Positions 35,139 to 43,403 of a DNA stretch of 64,000 nucleotides are shown one piece after another. This stretch comes from Kumtagia sp963820075 (GTDB taxonomy: Bacteria > Pseudomonadota > Alphaproteobacteria > Rhizobiales > Rhizobiaceae): the NCBI GenBank assembly GCA_963820075.1, contig CAWFYS010000012.1:248001-312000 (forward strand). Reading direction: 5' to 3'. The notes under the pieces were generated by a model. It saw nothing but the letters and a program-made list of their open reading frames with translations. It was not told where the DNA came from and did not search any database. The position numbers were made by a program, and so were the translations under genes. Position 1 is the first letter of the stretch. The number at the start of each line of letters is the position of its first letter.

Positions 35139-36326
35139 CTACAGATTGGTCCAGGCGCCGTTCGCCTTCGACGAGCGGACGCAGGCCTCCACGAAGGCGA
35201 CGCCCTCGACGCCATCCTGCACGGTCGGAAAGATCACGTCCTCGGGGACCTTGCCGCCCTCCTTGCGCACCGCGCGGATCGCGCGGGCCGCCTCGGCATA
35301 GATGTTGGCGAAGCCTTCGAGATAGCCTTCGGGGTGTCCCGGCGGCACGCGCGTCACCCTGGCGGACGCCGGTCCGGAACCCGCGCCGCCGCGCGTGATC
35401 AACTGCTTCGGCTGGCCGAACGGCGTGTACCAAAGATAGTTCGGGTCGGCCTGCACCCATTCGATGCCGCCCTTTGTGCCGTAGACGCGCAATTTCAGGC
35501 CGTTTTCGTGGCCGGGCGCCACCTGGCTCGCCCACAGCATCCCCTTGGCCGCCGGCGCGCCGCCCTTGGCCTTGAAGCGCAGAAGCACATTGGCGTTGTC
35601 ATCAAGCGCCCGGCCCGGCACGAAGGAGTCCAGGTCGGCGGCGAGACTGTCAAGTTCCAGTCCTGAAACGAAGCGGGCAAGGTTATAGGCATGCGTGCCG
35701 ATGTCGCCGGTCGAACCGCCGGCGCCCGACTGTTTCGGATCGACGCGCCATGCCGCCTGTTTCTGGCCGGTATCCTCGACCTTTTCGGTCAGCCAGTCCT
35801 GCGGATACTCCGCCTGCACGACGCGGATGTCGCCGAGCTGGCCGGACGCGACCATCTCGCGCGCATGCCGGATCATCGGATAGCCGGTGTAGTTGTGCGT
35901 GAGGATGAACAGCTTGCCGCTCTTTTCGACAAGTGCGGCCAGTTGCTTCGCATCGGCGAGCGTCGAGGTCAGCGGCTTGTCGCAGATGACGTGGATGCCG
36001 GCTGCGAGGAAGGCCTTCGCCGCCGGCCAGTGCATATGGTTGGGCGTAACGATCGAGACCACCTCGATGCCGTCCGCCCGCTTCGCCTCGACCTCGGCCA
36101 TTTCGGCGAAACTTCCGTAGCTGCGCTCCGGATCGAGACCAAGCTCGGCGGCGGAAGCTTTCGCCCGCGCGGGATCGGAGGAGAGCGCGCCTGCGACCAA
36201 CTGGAATTCGCCATCGATGCGCGCCGCTATGCGGTGCACCCCGCCGATGAAGGCGCCCTGCCCGCCGCCCACCATGCCGTAGCGGATTGGGCCCGAGCCC
36301 AATTCGACCGTCCTGCCGGATACCAT
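35139..36326 (-). CDS. Gfo/Idh/MocA family oxidoreductase
   Basis: A 395-residue NAD(P)-dependent sugar or inositol oxidoreductase. The Rossmann motif is YGMVGGGQGAFIGGVH, the conserved Lys is in VICDKPLTSTLADAK (DKP instead of the commoner EKP), and DIGTHAYNLARF carries the expected Asp/His of the active site. AAGGGAGG precedes the ATG. It is downstream of a sugar isomerase gene on the same strand, across a family A repeat, and both belong to the minus-strand arm of the catabolic cluster. Substrate unknown. Confidence 0.92.
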   Translation of the reverse strand: MVSGRTVELGSGPIRYGMVGGGQGAFIGGVHRIAARIDGEFQLVAGALSSDPARAKASAAELGLDPERSYGSFAEMAEVEAKRADGIEVVSIVTPNHMHWPAAKAFLAAGIHVICDKPLTSTLADAKQLAALVEKSGKLFILTHNYTGYPMIRHAREMVASGQLGDIRVVQAEYPQDWLTEKVEDTGQKQAAWRVDPKQSGAGGSTGDIGTHAYNLARFVSGLELDSLAADLDSFVPGRALDDNANVLLRFKAKGGAPAAKGMLWASQVAPGHENGLKLRVYGTKGGIEWVQADPNYLWYTPFGQPKQLITRGGAGSGPASARVTRVPPGHPEGYLEGFANIYAEAARAIRAVRKEGGKVPEDVIFPTVQDGVEGVAFVEACVRSSKANGAWTNL

Positions 36327-36513
36327 TGTTTGCCTCCCTTGTATGGCGCGGCTGCCCCTCCCACTGCGGAGGCCGGCGCGCGGCGCCGGGCTTGGGTCGG
36401 TCGCGACCTGTTCGACTATTCTTCATCCGCCGGGCACGAGCTGCATTTCCCGACGGCACGGCAAACACTGCGCGGTTCGTCCACTCGCCAGCTTTAACGG
36501 ATTGTGCTGCCAG

Positions 36514-36608
36514 CTAAGCAGGTTCCGGAAAAGTGTGTCACGGTTTTCCGACCGAAACCTGCGACAAAACAAGAGGCGAAGCGGGCGAAGCCACGCAAGT
36601 CTGCTTAG
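36514..36608 (+). repeat. Dispersed repeat, family A
   Basis: CTAAGCAGGTTCCGGAAAAG ... CCACGCAAGTCTGCTTAG, a 95-base copy lying between the oxidoreductase and the sugar isomerase genes. The remainder of this 333-base gap has no gene. If the two genes are one transcription unit, the repeat is inside the transcript and would fold there. Confidence 0.8.
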
Positions 36609-36659
36609 CCAGAGCACGCTCCACCGCATCAGACAGTCATCCTTCATGGCCCTTAGTAA

Positions 36660-37715
36660 TCAGATCCCCATCATCTTGCGCAGCAACGCCTTGTCCGTCC
36701 CGCCGCCGGCGAAATCGTCGAAGGCTCTTTCCGTAACCCGGATGATATGATGCTGGATGAACGGGGCGCCCTCGGCGGCCCCATCCTCGGGATGTTTCAG
36801 GCAGCATTCCCATTCCAGCACGGCCCAGGAATCGTAGTCGTGAGCCGCGAGCTTTGAAAAGATGCCGCCAAAATCGACCTGGCCGTCGCCCAGCGACCGG
36901 AAGCGGCCGGCGCGGTTCACCCAGCCCTGGTATCCGGAGTAGACGCCCTGCCGCCCGTCCGGATTGAACTCGGCGTCCTTGACGTGAAACGCCTTGATGC
37001 GCTCGTGATAGATGTCGATGAAGGCGAGATAGTCGAGCTGCTGCAAAAGGAAATGCGAAGGGTCGTAATTGATGTTGCAGCGCTTGTGGCCGCCGACCGC
37101 ATCGAGGAACATCTCGAAGGTGGCGCCGTCGAAGACATCCTCGCCGGGATGGATCTCATAGCCCACATCAACACCGGCATCCTCGTATTTGTCGAGGATC
37201 GGCTTCCAGCGCCTGCCCAGCTCTGCGAAGGCCTCCTCGATCAGGCCGGCCGGACGCTGCGGCCAAGGATAGAGATAGGGAAAGGCGAGCGCGCCGCAGA
37301 AGGAAACCGAGGCGGAAAGGCCGAGGTTCTCGGAAGCCTTGGCGCCGAATTCCATCTGCTCGACCGCCCAGGCCTGCCGCGCCTTCGGATTGTTGCGGAC
37401 CTCCGATGCGGCGAAGCCGTCGAACTGCGCGTCGTAGGCCGGATGCACCGCGACGAGCTGACCTTGCAGATGCGTCGACAGTTCCGTGATTTCGACGCCG
37501 GAATCGGCGCAGATCCCCTTCACCTCGTCGCAATAGGCTTTCGACGCCGCGGCCTTTTTCAGGTCGAACAGCCGGCTGTCCCAGGTCGGGATCTGAACGC
37601 CCTTGTAGCCAAGGCCCGCCGCCCATTTGGTGATCGCGGGAAGCGAGTTGAACGGGGCTGCGTCTCCCGCGAACTGGGCCAGGAAAATAGCCGGCCCCTT
37701 CATTGTCCTAGCCAT
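36660..37715 (-). CDS. Sugar phosphate isomerase/epimerase
   Basis: A 351-residue AP endonuclease 2-type TIM barrel (IolE/xylose isomerase-like). Metal-binding segments are visible: LSTHLQGQLV, DVGYEIHPGEDVFDGATFE, INYDPSHFLLQQLDY, IKAFHVKDAEF and AVLEWECCLK. CGGAGGAGACGA before the ATG at 37715 sets the start. It is the first gene of the minus-strand arm of the divergent cluster, with a TGGT-N3-ACCA operator candidate 94 bases upstream. The substrate is unknown; keto-inositol or an aldonic-acid-related sugar is likely. Confidence 0.92.
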   Translation of the reverse strand: MARTMKGPAIFLAQFAGDAAPFNSLPAITKWAAGLGYKGVQIPTWDSRLFDLKKAAASKAYCDEVKGICADSGVEITELSTHLQGQLVAVHPAYDAQFDGFAASEVRNNPKARQAWAVEQMEFGAKASENLGLSASVSFCGALAFPYLYPWPQRPAGLIEEAFAELGRRWKPILDKYEDAGVDVGYEIHPGEDVFDGATFEMFLDAVGGHKRCNINYDPSHFLLQQLDYLAFIDIYHERIKAFHVKDAEFNPDGRQGVYSGYQGWVNRAGRFRSLGDGQVDFGGIFSKLAAHDYDSWAVLEWECCLKHPEDGAAEGAPFIQHHIIRVTERAFDDFAGGGTDKALLRKMMGI

Positions 37716-37808
37716 TCGTCTCCTCCGTTGGCAGCGGCCTATCGTAAACGACCCCGATACGGCCGCAAGACCATGACCGCACAAGTGTTGCTTGAAAATT
37801 TCCCAGAC

Positions 37809-37819
37809 TGGTCATACCA
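37809..37819. promoter_or_regulatory. Candidate GntR operator, minus-strand arm
   Basis: TGGTCATACCA, a TGGT-N3-ACCA palindrome, 94 bases upstream of the minus-strand isomerase start. Flanks are AC and AA. Same type as 37989 and 19406. Confidence 0.65.
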
Positions 37820-37988
37820 AATTCCAGCCGAGGGTCAAGCGACCGGCCCGACCCGCCGCTTTCGTGCCTTTTTTGCGGCTCTCGTATTTTATTCCGTGTA
37901 TTCAATTTGTTACCGGTTATTCAGAGGGAAGACGCCGGCCTCCTTGCGACGGCGTGCCAAATGGTCTAGAAATCCCACATTGCCCAAT

Positions 37989-37999
37989 TGGTCGAACCA
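37989..37999. promoter_or_regulatory. Candidate GntR operator, plus-strand arm
   Basis: TGGTCGAACCA, with wider palindromic context AATTGGTCGAACCAGTTT, 85 bases upstream of the plus-strand isomerase start. It agrees with the E. coli FadR core TGGTCNGACCA in all but one base. The FadR-like gene at 40207 is in the operon downstream. Confidence 0.7.
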
Positions 38000-38083
38000 G
38001 TTTCCAGAGGCTGGATTGCCCTGCGGGAGGAAAGGGTTCCGCGCGGCGGAGCAAATTCAAGGCGAAATTGGGAGACCGACGAC

Positions 38084-38971
38084 ATGCACCTTTCGACGCA
38101 CAACTGGATGCGCGCCGAACCGCTGGAGACCACGCTCAGGCGCATCAAGCAGTTCGGCTACGAATCGATCGAAATTTCCGGCGAGCCCGCGCAATACGAG
38201 ACCAAGGAGACGCGCAGGCTCCTCAAGGAGCACGGCATACGCTGCTGGGGATCCGTCACGCTGATGCTTGGCGAGCGCAACCTCGCCGCCAAGGACCAGG
38301 GCCAGCGGGAGCGCTCGGTGCAATACGTCAAGGATGTGCTGACGATGGTCGGCGAACTCGACGGCGAGATCATAACGCTGGTGCCGGCCACCGTCGGCAA
38401 GGTGGTCCCGGACGGAACCGAGGAGGAAGAATGGAAGTGGGTCGTGGACGCCACGCGCGAGTGTTTCGCCCACGCCAGGAAGGTCGGCGTGAAGGTCGCG
38501 GTCGAACCGCTGAACCGCTTCGAAACCTATCTGTTCAATCGCGGCGCCCAGGCGCTGGCGCTCGCCGATGCCGTATCGCCGGAATGCGGCGTCTGCCTCG
38601 ACGCCTATCACATTCATATGGAGGAATTTAACGTCTACGATGCGATCCGCGAGGTCGGCAATCGGCTCTACGACTTCCATGTCGCCGACAACAACCGCTT
38701 CGCCGCCGGGCTGGGCCAGATCGACTGGCCGAAGATCGTCGGGACGCTCAAGGAAATCGGCTATGACGGCGCGCTTACCAACGAGTTCGTCGCGCCGGTG
38801 GACCGCACCCCGGCGGCCCGTTATCCGGACATGGTGGAGCGCAATCCGGTCGATATCTCGCCTGAGCAGCTCAAATTCATCCAGGATCACGGCTCCAGTG
38901 TGCTGACGGAGAAGTTCTACACCGACCAGATGCGGATCACCGCAGAGACGCTGCTGCCGCTGATCAAGTAG
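38084..38971 (+). CDS. Sugar phosphate isomerase/epimerase
   Basis: A 295-residue IolE/Hyi-like TIM barrel. Typical segments are LSTHNWMRAEPLETTLRRIK, VAVEPLNRFETYLFN, VCLDAYHIHMEEFNV and NRLYDFHVADNNR, with C-terminal TNEFVAPVDRTP; these hold the Glu, Asp and His metal ligands. GGGAG 10 bases upstream supports the ATG at 38084 over an in-frame GTG at 37988 that would run through the operator. It opens the plus-strand arm: isomerase, dehydratase, GntR, dehydrogenase. It is not a paralogue-like duplicate of the 36660 gene; the two share the fold only. Confidence 0.92.
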   Translation: MHLSTHNWMRAEPLETTLRRIKQFGYESIEISGEPAQYETKETRRLLKEHGIRCWGSVTLMLGERNLAAKDQGQRERSVQYVKDVLTMVGELDGEIITLVPATVGKVVPDGTEEEEWKWVVDATRECFAHARKVGVKVAVEPLNRFETYLFNRGAQALALADAVSPECGVCLDAYHIHMEEFNVYDAIREVGNRLYDFHVADNNRFAAGLGQIDWPKIVGTLKEIGYDGALTNEFVAPVDRTPAARYPDMVERNPVDISPEQLKFIQDHGSSVLTEKFYTDQMRITAETLLPLIK

Positions 38972-39031
38972 CACGTGCGTCCCCGCCGCGGGCCGCTGCC
39001 GGCGCGGGCTCCCTCTTTGCAAAGGCACTCG

Positions 39032-40201
39032 ATGCGCATCAAGAAAACTCAAGCCTGGTGGGTCCGCATTCCCATCGAAGCCGCGCGCCAGCACCGCAGC
39101 GATTTCGGCCAGGTCAGGACTTTCGACGCGGCCATCCTCAGCATCGAGACCGAGGATGGCCTGACCGGCTGGGGCGAAGCAAAGAACGCGGCGGGCAGCG
39201 CGGGCTCCTATGGGGCGCTGGTTCACCTGCTCAACCACGAGATCGGGCCGATGCTTGTCGGCCGCAATGCCGGCGACATCGGGCCGATCTGGGAAATGCT
39301 CTACAACGGCGTGCGCGCCGAAACGGCTTCTCGGCAAGGCCACGCCATGCCGCAGATCGCCCGGCGCGGCATGTCGATTGCGGCGATCAGCGCCGTCGAC
39401 ATCGCGCTCTGGGATCTTCTCGGCAAGCACCTTGGGCAGCCGGTGTGGCAGCTTCTCGGCGGGCGCAAGGCCGACCGGCTGCCGGCCTACGCCTCCGGCG
39501 GCTGGGCGCCGGTGGGCACAATCGGCGATCAATTGAAATCCTATGTCGATACAGGCGGGTTCGGGGCCGTGAAGATGAGGATAGGGGCGATGGACGGCGC
39601 GCCGCACGTCTCGGCGGCGCGCGTCCGCGCTGCGCGCCGGGCGCTGGGTGACGGTGTCGAAATCATGGTCGACGCGCACGGCACCTACACGGTGGCCGAG
39701 GCCAAGCGCTTTCTGGCGCTGGTTTCCGACTGCGATCTCGCCTGGTTCGAGGAGCCCGTGACCGCCGACGACAAGGCGGGCATGGCCGAGGTCAGGGCGT
39801 TCGGCCCGGTGCCGGTCGCCGCCGGCGAGAGCGAGGCGACGCGCTGGGATTTCCGCGACCTCGCCGTGCTGAAGGCGGCCGACATCTTCCAGCCGGACCC
39901 GGCCTTTTGCGGCGGCATCAGCGAGGCGTTGAAGATCGGCGCGCTTGCCAGCGCGTTCAACCTGCGTTTCGCGCCGCATCTGTGGGCCGGAGCGCCTTGC
40001 TTTTTCGCCGGCCTGCACTTATGCGCGGCCTCGCCGGCGAGTTTCACGGTCGAGTATTCGCTCGGCGCAAACCCGATGATCCACGACCTTGTCGAAGAGA
40101 CCGTCGAGGCCACGGACGGAATGGTGGCCATTCCCGACCGGCCCGGCCTTGGCTTCACCATGTCGGAAAAGGTGCTGGAGGCGCACGCCCGGAGCGGCTG
40201 A
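39032..40201 (+). CDS. Mandelate racemase/muconate lactonizing enzyme family protein
   Basis: An enolase-superfamily enzyme of 389 residues, probably an acid-sugar dehydratase that makes a 2-keto-3-deoxy acid. The capping domain is N-terminal; the barrel has KMRIG (K181), metal ligands D214 (MVDAHGTYT), E240 (WFEEP) and E266 (GES), DIFQPD (D284, D289) and the base His in APHLWAG (H316), the His-Asp dyad of the mandelate racemase group. The ATG at 39032 follows the preceding gene by 60 bases. GntR follows after 5 bases. Its product could feed DgoK-DgoA at 29-31 kb; this link is inferred. Confidence 0.9.
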   Translation: MRIKKTQAWWVRIPIEAARQHRSDFGQVRTFDAAILSIETEDGLTGWGEAKNAAGSAGSYGALVHLLNHEIGPMLVGRNAGDIGPIWEMLYNGVRAETASRQGHAMPQIARRGMSIAAISAVDIALWDLLGKHLGQPVWQLLGGRKADRLPAYASGGWAPVGTIGDQLKSYVDTGGFGAVKMRIGAMDGAPHVSAARVRAARRALGDGVEIMVDAHGTYTVAEAKRFLALVSDCDLAWFEEPVTADDKAGMAEVRAFGPVPVAAGESEATRWDFRDLAVLKAADIFQPDPAFCGGISEALKIGALASAFNLRFAPHLWAGAPCFFAGLHLCAASPASFTVEYSLGANPMIHDLVEETVEATDGMVAIPDRPGLGFTMSEKVLEAHARSG

Positions 40202-40206
40202 ACGAG

Positions 40207-40917
40207 ATGAAGGAAAAGGAACTCCTCGCCGAACTGGCCGCCTATCTCTATTCGCGCTCCAATGCCGAGACCGGCCGCACGCCGTCGGAGCGCGAACTCG
40301 CCGATTATTTTTCCGTCAGCCGCGGCCAGATTCGCGAGACGCTCGCCATCCTCGAAGCGATGCGCATCGTCGAGCGGCGCGCCAAATCCGGCATCTACCT
40401 GACCACCCGTCAGGCGAGCGTCGAAGCCATGGCGCTGTTTGCCAAGGCAGGCGTGCCGCTCGACCCCATCCAGATCTATGAGTCGGTGGAGCTTCGGAAA
40501 ATCCACGAGATCAAGGCGGCCGAGCTGGCCTGCAGCCGGGCCACCGAGGAAAATTTCGACCGGCTGCGCGAGATTCTCGCCGCCTCGGAGGCGCGGCTGG
40601 CGGCGGGCGAGGGACTGGCGCGCGAGGACCGCGATTTTCACCTCGAGATTGTCCGGGCAACCCAGAACAGCGTCTTCTACAAGGTCTGCAGCGTCTATTA
40701 CGTCATGGGCGAACACCGCCTGCCGATCTATTTCAAGGATCCGGAGCGCGGCCGGCGATCGCATGCCGAGCATCTTCAGATCTTCGATGCGCTGCTGCGC
40801 CGCGACGGCAACCTCGCGCAGGCCCTGATGAGCGCCCATCTGCAAGGCGCCGAAAGCTACTGGAAGGGCCTCATAGGCGGTGCAGAGGAAGCCGCGAAGT
40901 CGCCGGAAACCGTCTGA
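40207..40917 (+). CDS. FadR-subfamily GntR transcriptional regulator
   Basis: A 236-residue regulator. The N-terminal winged HTH (about 1-65) reads GRTPSERELADYFSVSRGQI, then RETLAILEAMRIVERR, and the C-terminal helical FCD domain carries the ligand site (EDRDFHLEIVRATQN, HAEHLQIFDALLRRD with the expected metal-ligand Asp and His residues). It lies within the plus-strand operon; TGGT-N3-ACCA palindromes occur in front of both arms and of the sugar importer at 19.5 kb, so it most likely autoregulates and coordinates all three. Repression relieved by a pathway acid sugar is the usual mode. Confidence 0.92.
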   Translation: MKEKELLAELAAYLYSRSNAETGRTPSERELADYFSVSRGQIRETLAILEAMRIVERRAKSGIYLTTRQASVEAMALFAKAGVPLDPIQIYESVELRKIHEIKAAELACSRATEENFDRLREILAASEARLAAGEGLAREDRDFHLEIVRATQNSVFYKVCSVYYVMGEHRLPIYFKDPERGRRSHAEHLQIFDALLRRDGNLAQALMSAHLQGAESYWKGLIGGAEEAAKSPETV

Positions 40918-41897
40918 TGCGGCCGGCGGTGTTTTCGACTCACCCGCTTCACCCGCGCGCGGCCGCGCTCATCGAGACAGCCGGGGCGCTGAGAATTGCC
41001 TCCGCGCTCGATGCCGGGACCCTGGTCGGCGAGTCGCGCGACGCGGAGATCATCATCGTGCGCGCGCCGCTGCCGCCCGAAATTTTCGGCGGACGTCACC
41101 CGATCCGCGCCGCGATCCGCCATGGCGCCGGGCTCGACATGATTCCGGTCGAGGCGGCGACCGCCGCCGGCGTGCTGGTCGCCAATGTGCCGGGCGTCAA
41201 CGCGCGCTCGGTCGCCGAGCATGTGCTTTTCGTCAGCCTGGCGCTTTCGCGGCGCTTTCGCGCCATGGACCGCGATCTCAGGGCTTCCGGCTGGCTCGCC
41301 GGACGCGACCACGCCAATTTCACGCACGAACTCGCGGGCCGGACCATCGGCATCGTCGGCATGGGCGCCGTCGGGCGGCAAATCGCGTCGATGGCGCATC
41401 ATGGCTTCGGCCTGGCCGTGCTGGGCAATAGCCGCGGCGGAGCCGGCTTCCCGGATTTCGTGCGCGGCGTGCCGGTCGACGAACTCGTCGCGACAAGCGA
41501 CATCGTCGTGCTTGCCTGCCCGCTGACGCCGCAAACGACGGGACTGATGAGCCGCGCCCGGATTTTCGCCATGAAGCCCGACGCAATCCTGGTGAATGTC
41601 TCGCGCGGGGCGGTGATCGACGATCAGGCCCTGCTTGCCGCGCTGCGCGAAAACCGCATCGCGGGCGCCGCGCTCGACGTCTTCGTGACGCAGCCGTTGC
41701 CGCCCGACCATCCCTATTTCGGCTTCGACAAGGTGATCGTCACGCCGCACATGGCCGGCATTACCGAGGAGAGCATGATGCGCATGGGGGTTGGCGCGGC
41801 CGAGGAGGCGCTGCGCGTGCTGGCCGGCGGCCTGCCCGTCAATCTGCGCAACCCGGAGGTTGTCGAGCACTATCGAAAGCGGTTCTCCGAAAAATAG
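40917..41897 (+). CDS. D-2-hydroxyacid dehydrogenase family protein
   Basis: A 326-residue NAD-dependent dehydrogenase of the phosphoglycerate/hydroxypyruvate type. The nucleotide fold shows GIVGMGAVGRQIASMAHHGF, the catalytic Arg is in VNVSRGAVID, Glu is at the expected turn, and the His pair is VTPHMAG. The ATG overlaps the GntR stop (TGATG). It closes the plus-strand operon. Likely substrates are 2-keto or 2-hydroxy acids such as hydroxypyruvate or a pathway side-product; not determinable from sequence. Confidence 0.9.
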   Translation: MRPAVFSTHPLHPRAAALIETAGALRIASALDAGTLVGESRDAEIIIVRAPLPPEIFGGRHPIRAAIRHGAGLDMIPVEAATAAGVLVANVPGVNARSVAEHVLFVSLALSRRFRAMDRDLRASGWLAGRDHANFTHELAGRTIGIVGMGAVGRQIASMAHHGFGLAVLGNSRGGAGFPDFVRGVPVDELVATSDIVVLACPLTPQTTGLMSRARIFAMKPDAILVNVSRGAVIDDQALLAALRENRIAGAALDVFVTQPLPPDHPYFGFDKVIVTPHMAGITEESMMRMGVGAAEEALRVLAGGLPVNLRNPEVVEHYRKRFSEK

Positions 41898-42050
41898 TGC
41901 CGCGGGCCGCAAGCGATCGGCTGCCATTTCTCGTAGAAAGCAGAGGCACCGGGCGAGCGGAGCAACCAGGCCGATGCACGCCGCGTAAACCTTGCATTGA
42001 ACGGCCGGGGTGCTATTGATCGCCGGCAAAAGTGACACGGAGTGACGGCC

Positions 42051-42659
42051 ATGCGAAGCGGATCGGAGTTGCGCAAGGCGCTGGCCGAGAAGTTCGACGA
42101 CGAACTGCGTTTCTTCCGCGGCTGGATCGACAAGCCCAAGGCTGTCGGGTCGATCATCCCGACCAGTTCGTTCACCGCACGGCGCATGGCGTCGGTGGTC
42201 GACACCACTTCCGGCCTGCCGGTCCTGGAGATCGGGCCGGGAACCGGTGTAATCACCCGGGCCATTCTTGCGCGCGGGGTCCCGCCCGAAAAGCTCTACA
42301 CGGTCGAATATTCGGCGGATTTCGTTCGCCATCTGCGGCGCAACTTTCCGCGCGTCAACGTCATCGAGGGCGACGCCTTCGATCTCGACGCCACACTGGG
42401 CAAGGGTGCGCCGAAATGCTTCGACAGCGTCGTTTCAGGCGTTCCCCTGCTGAACTTCCCCGTGCCGCGCCGTGTCGCCTATATCGAAGACCTGCTCGGC
42501 CGCATTCCCAAGGGCCGGCCGATCGTCCAGCTTACCTACGGGCCGAAGTCGCCGGTGCCGCCCGGCCTCGGCAACTACACGGTCCGGCATTTCGATTTCG
42601 TCATCCGCAACATCCCGCCGACGCGGCTCTGGGTCTACGAGCGGGGACGACGGAACTAA
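42051..42659 (+). CDS. pmtA: Phosphatidylethanolamine N-methyltransferase, rhizobial type
   Basis: PmtA methylates phosphatidylethanolamine three times with S-adenosylmethionine to make phosphatidylcholine. The 202-residue protein has the family N-terminus (FDDELRFFRGWIDKPKAVGS, IIPTSS, ARRMASVV) and the SAM-binding motif VLEIGPGTGVITRAIL (59-74). PmtA is known from rhizobia, where phosphatidylcholine is important for plant interaction. GGAG precedes the ATG at 42051; a GTG at 42042 is possible. It is monocistronic-looking, 106 bases before an FMN reductase. Confidence 0.88.
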   Translation: MRSGSELRKALAEKFDDELRFFRGWIDKPKAVGSIIPTSSFTARRMASVVDTTSGLPVLEIGPGTGVITRAILARGVPPEKLYTVEYSADFVRHLRRNFPRVNVIEGDAFDLDATLGKGAPKCFDSVVSGVPLLNFPVPRRVAYIEDLLGRIPKGRPIVQLTYGPKSPVPPGLGNYTVRHFDFVIRNIPPTRLWVYERGRRN

Positions 42660-42765
42660 GGCCCGCCGCCGGCATGCGGACGAAAGCCAACCGTCCCACG
42701 AACCCGTCGATGGTTGATTTGACTGGCGATTTGCCTGAACCTCCGCGCGAGCAAAAGGAGCGTCA

Positions 42766-43359
42766 GTGTTGATCCCGAGAATCCTCGTGTTTGCCGGATC
42801 GACCCGCCTTGGTGCCTATAGCGGCAGGACGGCGGATGCCGCCGCCAGGGAACTGGCATCGCAAGGGGCCGAAGTGACCCGGATTTCGCTCGGCGACTAT
42901 AGACTGCCGATCATGGACCAGGACCTCGAAGCGGAGAAGGGCGTGCCTGAAAACGCGGTCAGGCTCGCGCGACTCTTCGTTCAGCATGACGGCATTCTGA
43001 TCGCGACGCCGGAATATAACGGCTCGATGCCGCCGCTTCTGAAGAACGCGATCGACTGGGTGAGCCGCGTGAAGAAGGATGGCAGCGAACCGCTGCGTCC
43101 CTTTCCGGGCAAGGTGGCGGCATTGTGCTCGTCTTCGGAAGGCCATTTCGCCGGAGTGCGCAGCATCGCGCATCTGCGCGCGGTGCTCTCGCATATCCAG
43201 ATGGAGGTGATTTCCCCGCAGGTCTCCGTTCCCTACGGGGAGAAAGCCTTCGACGAGAACGGCGAATTCCGGGAGGAGCGGCTGCGCAAGGGGATGGAGC
43301 GCCTGTGCCGCACCCTGATCGAACGTGCGGCGATGCTGTCCGCGCGGAACGCGCCGTGA
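42766..43359 (+). CDS. NADPH-dependent FMN reductase family protein
   Basis: A 197-residue flavodoxin-fold reductase. FMN-binding segments are VFAGSTRLGAYSGRTADAAA (10-29) and ATPEYNGSMPPLLKNAIDW (about 80-98). The GTG start at 42766 is preceded by AAAGGAG. Members reduce flavins, quinones or chromate; the substrate here is unknown. pyrF follows after 44 bases and may be in the same unit. Confidence 0.9.
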   Translation: MLIPRILVFAGSTRLGAYSGRTADAAARELASQGAEVTRISLGDYRLPIMDQDLEAEKGVPENAVRLARLFVQHDGILIATPEYNGSMPPLLKNAIDWVSRVKKDGSEPLRPFPGKVAALCSSSEGHFAGVRSIAHLRAVLSHIQMEVISPQVSVPYGEKAFDENGEFREERLRKGMERLCRTLIERAAMLSARNAP

Positions 43360-43403
43360 CGCCCCGCCAGGGCTGCGCACCATGAGGGGCAAGAGGAACT
43401 GGA

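Larger units (their letters stand above)
37716..38083. other. Divergent promoter region of catabolic cluster
   Basis: The 368 bases between two divergent isomerase genes contain no gene. The region is AT-richer than average and holds two identical-type palindromes, one near each gene. This is the expected layout for a shared regulator acting on both arms. Confidence 0.65.

Noticed and set aside
38057..40018. Long minus-strand open frame opposite the isomerase and dehydratase genes (653 codons)
   Set aside because: Crosses two well-supported genes on the other strand; composition is that of an antisense read.
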